NCBI GenBank assembly: GCA_038373865.1
Contig: JAXGGA010002992.1
Span: forward strand, 1-64,000
DNA from: Uloborus plumipes
Taxonomy: Eukaryota; Arthropoda; Arachnida; Araneae; Uloboridae
Reading direction: 5' to 3'
DNA length: 64,000 bases
Below the pieces are notes generated by a model. The model was not told where the DNA came from. It made no database searches and was given only the letters and a program-made list of their open reading frames with translations. This document shows positions 26,801-35,800 of the stretch, in pieces. How positions within the stretch are numbered: the stretch's first letter is position 1; each line of letters starts with the position of its first letter. The position numbers and the translations under genes were made by a program.

Positions 26801-29800
26801 ATCATCAAAGCTACTTTACATGCCTGGAATGTATAGTGGTTCTGCATAGTTACTGATCAATTTATTTTTGTGTTAAATAAAAACTTAATTTGGTGTCAAA
26901 TATCATAATGCAGTTTCCTATTTATTACTCATCAAGACTTTCATGGCAGATACATGAAACAGTTAATTTAATTTCGTTTGCTTCTTTTTTCTCCTTTTCT
27001 TTTTTTAAGTAATAGAAGGTGGTAAGCAAGTGAAGCGTATTTGTGTGAATGCATTTCTATCATTTGTTCATACTTAGTTGTGCTCTTATTTTATCTTAAA
27101 TTTAAAATATGATTACATCTTGATTCAAAAACAATTTTCTCTTGAAGTTTCAGTTTTGGGTTTCTAAACTTATAAGTAGAAAGCTTTATGCAGAACTTAA
27201 TAAAATATAGAAGTGTGCTAAAATGTATGACTAAATCTTTATTATTATTATTATTTTTTTTTTTGAATTTGATTCAATTCATCAAATTCAACCAGAAATA
27301 AATACTTATTTGAACAAAAGAGGAAATAGAGCCAATTTTTATCATTTGTAGCATTACCTCAGCCAGAGTAATTTTTCTGGTGGGGGGGGGGGGGGATGTT
27401 AAAATTAAGAGCTCTGACTGTTCCCTCTCAATGCACTCTTGCATTGTTCTTTTGTCAGTGAGATAAAATGCTATTTCACATTATACTTTTTAAGTTATGT
27501 TCTTCAAATAGTGAGCTTTCTAGATTTTATCCTGTCTTCTTTGATTTTTTAAAAATGAAATATGTTTAAATATTAACTATTTAATAGAGTTAATGTATTA
27601 ATTGCTATGAACTTATGTTTATTTAAATAAGTTCTGTTTATATAGATTGGCTTGGTAGGAAAAGTTTTTCCCAGTAAGGAGGCAATGATGAATGCAGCTT
27701 TAGGCCTTGCTAAGGTAATAGCTTCTAAAAGTCCTGTTGCTATTCAAGGTACAAAAGTTGCTCTTAATTTCTCAAGAGATCATAGTGTTCAAGATGGGCT
27801 GCAATTTATGGTAAGTAGAATTAAGTCTTTACTAGCTGGAAGAATATTATTTTAATAAAAATGTAATATTGCTCATTGATTGCTGTCATAGGCCATTGGC
27901 ATTAATAGAAAAATATTTCAAGAGAGGCTAATGTTAGTTGACTAATGTAAGCATTGCTGGATCTTTGATTTTTTGCCAGGTGAAACTGCTAACTTTATCT
28001 ATGTTCCTTTCACTTACTGAATTTTTTGGGAGAGTTTGGGAGGTTTTCCCAAAAAATGTATCAGCATTGAGGATCTTATCTGCCTTTGTGGAGTTTAGAG
28101 GTGATAGGCACGGGAGCTCTATCTGATCCTTTTAGATTTTTGCTAGGACTGACACTTAAAACTGCCACCTGGAGAATGGGCCCTAGCTTACAAATTATCC
28201 CCTGTTAATCCAGCATTGAGTGTAAAGACTGGCAGACGTACATAGTTTTTGCTGGAAAATGTATCAGTCGCATAGTTTTTTAGAGGGTTAGAGCCCACTA
28301 AATATGCTCATGCTAGACTTAGAAAATTGACTTTAGCACGTTAATGTTTAGAAAAACAGTTGTTTCCATAAATTCTTCCTATTATATTTCCTGCTTCATT
28401 ACACTAAATTATTCTTTAGCTTTTCATACAGGAAAAATTGTATTACAGTGAAACTCGTATGAGCTACCGCCTTTATGTAACAAGTACCTCCATTAACGAC
28501 TAATTTTCTGAGACGCCAATTTTCCCTCCTATGTACTTAATGTCAAATATGGTCTAGAAGAGACCATCAATAGCCGGCAAATTGTGAAATGCAGCACCAA
28601 TCAAATGAAGGAATTTTTGTTTAGAGAAAACTAAAAGAGAAATAAAGAAAAAAAGAAATGGAACATTTAGTTTGTACACATACCAATCTTCTCTTCTTTA
28701 TGAAAGTGGAAAGAAAGCAGAGTAAAAAAATAAAATTTATTTTGTGGGTTTCCTTTAGTGCCCAATGCAGCCTCACCCTAATCAGCCCCAATCTCTGAGC
28801 CCCAAAATCTTACAAAAAGTAGGGCAGTTTTTTGCAACCTTGAGAAGCTAAGGTGACCTATGCATCTTGAGGTTGGTCATTTGTGCATCTGTTATTGTGG
28901 GAAATAACTAAGAACAGTCACATCAGTTTTTGAAAAGGTTATTTCTCAAAATTTATTATATGCTTACAAATGGAGGGCGGACCAAGTCATTTGAGTGGTC
29001 AAAATCAAGTTTTAGCTCAGGCTTATGTTGCACTCAGACTCAGACTGCACCAATGATACAGACATTAATAATTTATTTTTGCGGTTAAAAGCTGAACTAG
29101 AAACAAAAGTTGGGTCAGAACAAAAAAATTGAACATCTAAAGCAGGCAGATCTCTTTTCATATTTTAAAATGAATTAGTTTCAACATTGAAAAATAATTT
29201 AAGTATATGTGATATTAAAAATGTAAAAGGACAAAAAAAATTTGCTTTCTGCATTCAAAAATGTTCTTATTATATTGTTCCTAATTGATATACTGTTAGC
29301 AAAATATAAAGAATTTCCATAAGTGCTATTATAGTTTTTTGCATGTCTGAAAAATGCTTCCATAAATGACTAACCTGCATTAGCAACCACTTTTTTCAGA
29401 AAAGGGAGTGGTCACTCCGGTGAAGTTTCACTGTATTTTTATCCAAGAGTTTAAAGCATTTTTCAAAAATAGACTTCTTTAACCATCTCTTGTCTCATAA
29501 ATTATGTGCTGACATATTCAGCTGAATATTTTACAATTATGTGTATTTTTTGAAATTATTTCTAAAATTATAAGCATGAAACCTAACCATACATTTGAAG
29601 TGCTGTCAGTTTGAAAAGTATCTTTACACACTTAAACTTTTTCAAACAAGATAAATTTATGATAACTTTCAACTTATCTAGTTTATTTATGAACTAAGTT
29701 CCCTTTACTAAGTATTGGAGTTTTTTTCCCTTAACTGATGGATAAAATATGTGTAAACGAGCTAGGAATTGCAAGTAAAACTTTAAATAGCAACAAAAAT

Positions 29801-32800
29801 GAACAAATTTGTCATTTATAACCATGAATCCCAAATTCAGTTGATATATGTCATGCATTTTGACTTAATGTTTTACATTATTCGAGGAAGTGGTCCAAAT
29901 ACGGGATAACTGCTGAAAAGGGGTACAGGGGGTTGGACATAGTTACAAAAATTGTTCCTAAAAGAAGAACAAGAAGGGGCAAAATAGTACTGAGCCAAAT
30001 GGTGTTGACTGTTTTTTGCTTTGGGGAGAGTTGTTTTAGTAGAAATCCTACTTTGGAGGTACTGAAAACTTTTCAAGGGTTGTAAAACTGAAGCTCTCCC
30101 TCTCAAAGTTATACAGTAAAGTAAATGGCTGCTACCTGACAACAAAGTAGATGACATGAGCTTCTTGTATTGCACTTGTTTTTAACTTCTAGTTTGTATA
30201 GTAATTTCTACAGGCCAGCTACTTGAAGTACTGGGTGGTCTAAAAATGGACCACCCTGTTTTCTTTGGACTAACAGTGGTAACTCATTTTTAGTTAATGC
30301 CTTAATAGGTTTTTTATAAGTTACAGAAGGGAATAGGGATGACTGATTTTTCTCTTTTAATCTGTTTTCAGGATGCTCAGAGCTAAAAACAAATTTGAAA
30401 AAAAAAAAAAAGAAAAAAAAAACAGCCCACGAAATTGAGACCAAAGCTAGAGATGACAGGCTGTTAGCCAGGATCATCATTTCAAGTTTTCTGGGAGGGG
30501 GGGCAAGGGGTGCAAACACAATGCAATTTCATCGAGAAGCAACAAAACCATGCAAACCTTTATGCAAATACATTTATTTTTGAAAGCCATGCAGGGCAAT
30601 TTACACCCTCCCCCGTGACCCCCATAAATGACGAGCCTGTCCATAGCTATCATGGTGTTTTGCGAACGTAATATGGGAGCTTTCGAGACGCTGCATTGAC
30701 ACCAGTGTATATTCACAGTTATAGTGCATTATGAGTGCTTTCGAAATTTTCATTTTTTCTGGTATGATTTCTTCAAGGGTGAAGAGGGCCACATCACCCA
30801 TAAAAGGCAAAGAAAATATTGAATACGTTTTTGAGTAAAAATTTCATGCTTTTTATTTATTTATTATGAGATAAACCATTTTTTATATTTGTATCTCGTA
30901 TTTGGACCACCTTTTGATAAAGGATGATTTTACCATCTTTTGTAATCATTTACTTTAGCACACTTAAAGCATGTATTCTGCTTTTTTGAACCATAAGATT
31001 ATTTTCATGAATGTTTCTAAGGGTTATTGGTACTAAAGTTATACATTTAGAGTGAACAGGTTAAACGGTAGGTACAAAATATAAGTGGTTATATTTCGTA
31101 TTTGGACAACTTCCTCTATTATTATGTTATTATTGTTATAGCTGTATTATTTAATGGTTAATGCTGGTAAAAGTTCAAAGTACTTACTCACGCCCACTCC
31201 CATTGGTCACCATGCCTAATAAAAGGTGTAACAAAAGCAAATGGGATGTGCTAAAAGTATCATTACTTATGAGAGAGTTTTATGGGCGGTTAACTCATTT
31301 AAGCCCTTTAAAGATCCTGGTATGGATGGCATAGTTCCTTCTCTCATTCAAAAGGGTATAAAGGTTCTTGCGCCTATACTTTGTAGAATTTAAGAGCATG
31401 CATTGCTTTTGGGCATGTTCCAACTGCCTGGAGGCAGACCAAGGTTATATTTATACAAAAAGTGGGAAAAGATAACTATTATGAGGCTATTATTAAGTCC
31501 TTTAGGCCTATTAGTTTCACCTCTTTTTATTAAAGGCTTTAGAAAAGCTAATTGATAGGCATATTAGAGAGACTGCATTGAAAATCTCTCTCTCTACCTC
31601 AACATGCCTACCAGCCGGGCAAGTCTACTGAAACTGCCCTGTACAGTCATTCCTTTGTGTTGGAAAAGTCATTTAAGGACAAGGAAGTAGCTCTTGCTGT
31701 CTTCCTTGATATTGAAGGGGCTTAGACCTTAGGACTACTACCTTGAAGGCCCTTAATAGGAAAGGCATTGACATAACTATTATGAACTGGATAGAAAATT
31801 TATTATGTTGTAGGTTTGTTAATGCTTCTCTTAGTGGTGCAGACCTTACTGTTCACGCAAATGCTGGATGCCCGCAGGGTGGTGTTCTCTCACTTATCCT
31901 CTGGTGTCTAGTTGTTGATTCACTCGTTGAAAGCATTACTACTTCTGGCCTTTCTTGCATCGGCTATGCTGATGATGTTGTTATCATGGGCAGAGGTAAG
32001 TTCATTGATACTGTCTCTTCCATCTTATCACAAGGATTAAAATGTGTGGAAAAATGGTGTCATGCTGAAGGTCTTGCTGTAAACCCTTAAAAGACTACTA
32101 TGGTTGCTTTTACATCTAAGAGAGGAATCCAGGTAGTTAATATCAATTTCTTTGGGCAGACTCTCACCTGCTCTGATGAAGTTAAGTATCTTAGAGTGTA
32201 CTTTGACTCCAAGATGAACTGGAAAAAGCACTTTACTTACAGCCTGTCTAAGGCTAGTAAAGTTTTTTGGTCCTGTAAGAGGGCCATTGGTAGAACTTGG
32301 GAGCTTAGTTCTAGGGCTGTCTACTGGATCTGTAAGATGGTCATCTCTGTCCCATCATTACTTACGGGTCCATTGTTTGGTGGTCAAGAACCAATCTGGA
32401 CGTTGCAAGAACAGAGGATGGTCTGTATAGCCATGACTGGAAGTATAAGGACCCCACTACTGCAGCACTGGAACTACTCTTGGGCTTATGTTCCCTTCAT
32501 ATGCAGACTGAAGCAGAAGCTTTTCTGTGCATGGAGAGGCTAAAGCATTTAGGTCTGGAAGTCCTATTCTGGCTATCTTTCCTGGAAGAAATTTGATGAG
32601 GATATACTTGGACATCCTCTTTCTGACTTGCCTAGCGATTATATGCTTAGCAAATATGCTTTTGACAGGCCTTATGAAGTGATTTTTCCCTCTAGGTGTG
32701 ACTAGAAAGATGTTCCTTTATATCACAAAATTTGCACTCTCTGGTACACCAATGGTTCAAAGATGAACGAGAGCACTGGATCTGGGGTGTTTTGTCCTAG

Positions 32801-35800
32801 CGATGGCATTGAATACTCATGCCCCTTGTGTAGATTCACCTCCGTCTTTCAGACTTAGATTTTTGCCATCTTGATGTGTTGCATTCTTTGCTTGAACCGC
32901 AGCTACAGAGGAAAATGTGTTCACATCTGCTCTGACAGTCAAGATGCCTAAAAGGCATTAAATAAAGTTGTCAGGACATCCCACGTTGTCTGGGAATGCT
33001 ATAACATGCTTTGCACTCTTGCAGAGACAAATAAGATCACTCTATGCTGGGTACCTTGGCACTCAGGTGTGGAAGGTAATGAAATGACTGATCATTTTGC
33101 TAGAAAAGGTTCTGATACAACTTTTGTTGGCCCTGAGCCAGCTATTGGGGTTTCAAAGAATCTTATTAGGACTGCTGTTTTTGATATCCTTAGGAAAAAA
33201 CTGTCATAACTGGTGGAACATGCATGGATAGCGCCAGGCAAAAGAACTTAATGGAGGTTGCTCTAGTATCAGGGCAAAATAACTTTTAAGTCTAAATCGA
33301 AATAGTGTTAGGAAGGCTATTGATCTTCTTACTGGTCATTGCACTTTAAAGCGGCACCTTACTATTATGGGTATTTCTAATGATCCTACTTGTAGGGGTT
33401 GCCTTGTTCACGAAGAGACTGCTACACACATTTTGTGTGATTGTGAAGTGTACTCTGCCTATAGGTTTGAACACCTGGGTCGTCACTTGCTTGAACCTTG
33501 GAAGATTCATGATATTCCCATTAGGTGTTTGCTGAACTTTGCTTCAGCTACTGGTCTGTTCTAATACTTCTGTTTGGGGTTTAGTACAGTAGACCTCTGG
33601 TCGCAGTGCTTGGCTTTGTTAAGCACCCCCCTCCCTTTCATTTCATTTATTCATACTCATGCAGTTAATCAATACAGTAAAAACTATTACTGTCTATTTC
33701 TTTATGTTAAATCTTTTGAATTGCATGCATTTTTGCTATCATAAGTTGTATTTCTTGTCAGCAGTGAATATTAACAATACTAGTTTAATTTATTGATTAA
33801 TTTTAGTTCATAAAAAGAGTCCAATACTTTGACCTAAATTATAAGAAGTAAAATAATTTTCAACAGTACAAATAAAAATGGTTATACACAAGAAGATATA
33901 TCTCTCTAAATATTTTGCTATCTTTTAATTGCGTTACATCATTTTAATTCTTATATTGTCCATGCTATTGCTTTGGTCTCAATCAATTCCTTTTGTCTAA
34001 AATACTCTGTGATTGACAGACTTATCTTCCTCATTTGTGACCTTTTTTTATTGCAACTTTGTAATGTATGTAACAAAATGTTCCACTTTTCTATCTCTAA
34101 ACAATACAAAATTAGTTTTAAGTCAAAACCATTGCTTCCTCACCTGTAAAATCAAGTTTACTAACTCGAAGCATACTATTGATTGCCATAGCAACAGAGG
34201 TATATATAGCATATCCTGCAAATGTGGACTTGGTTACGTTGGTCAGATAAACGAGCTCTGAAGCACTGTCTGAAGGAGCACGAAAATTAGGTTAAATCTA
34301 AAGAATTTGCAGATTCTTCCATTGCTCAGTATTGTTGGAGTTCTGGTCCCTGTTTTGAGTTTTCTTCTGCTAAAATTATTTGTAAATGTTCAGTCAGTTT
34401 GTTGTCATCTCCTATTGCAAGTTCCTGTAGGTCACCCCTTTTGGTATACATATATATCTATATATATGGGCGATTCTCTGTAAACTCGTCATTTTTCACA
34501 CGAAATCTGTCTGGGCACGGTTTTTTGAAATGTTCGTATAATTATAATACTATTGCTCAGAAAATGAATTTATTACTTTGGTTTGAAGGAGGACCAGTTG
34601 AAGTTTGTATTTTTCTGATAAATCATGATAGGGGGTAAGTCCCCCGCCTGGTATAACTGGGCAGGGGACTGTTCCAGGTGACTCTGTTTTTGCTCTTTGT
34701 TGCGTAATATCTGAAAAACTATTGAAACATAATTAGTTACGAGACTAGCTATAAATTTAGGCACAAATCGTGGACAAAATAACTATGTTTTAGAATTAAA
34801 TTAATTGACATTAATAAAATCAAGTCCCAGAGGACTGTTTTCGCAACGACCCTGATGCATACTTTCATCACAAATGTGGCTCTCAACCTAAGCAAAGTAG
34901 CGTTTTAACACCGTTCTTGGCGATTTCGGCAAATTCACTGATTACTTTAAACTTCATGCCAAAAAGAATTTGCAGAAGTTATAGATTTTTCGTATTACAG
35001 CTTTGAATTTGTTGCAGGGGACTGTTTGAAAACTCCGGACAGAATTTACATGACAATTTTAAGTTTTAGAAATACGTAATTATACCTTATTTCATAAGAA
35101 AAATATAGCTTCATTATTCTATTTTTAGATATTAATTGCTACATTTATGTAGTGTTAATAGGTTTTTTGAAATACTATCTTTAACAGTTAGACTATGGGA
35201 TTGGGACAGCCAGGGGACTGTGTTTTTGGTGCTTAGATAATTTCTAGAAAAAAAAATTAAATTGTTATCACTCCAAATACAATTGGGCCACAAAGTATTA
35301 ATGCTTTACTTGTATTAAGAGCGATAATTACTTTATTACACTTTATTATTTTTTAAATGCTCAGTCCGGACAGCCAATTACCAGTTTATAGAGAATCGCC
35401 CATATGTATATGTACCAGTATCTTTGTGCTGTTGCTCAGTTCTCTCCCTGCGGTTTTATTGTGTGCTGAGGTTTTTGTTCTGATGAAGAGGCTCCATTCT
35501 AGCTTTAAAATAGCCATTTTCTGTACTGTTGGCCAAAAAATTACTAAAAGAAAAATGCATTTGGAGGCATACACTAACAGAATTGCAAACCAATTACAAA
35601 GTTAAGCAGAAACCTTAGCTCAAAGTGAAATAAGAGAAATTGACTTATTCTTTGGGAGCCCACATTTTAACGAACAAAATGGTCCTTTAAGTAGTGAGAA
35701 TTAAATTTCTTAACCTATCCCAATTGTCCAGAAAGTGCCTTTCAGAACCAAATATTTATTACATGTACTGAATACTTATTTTCAAAATTCTGTAACATTT

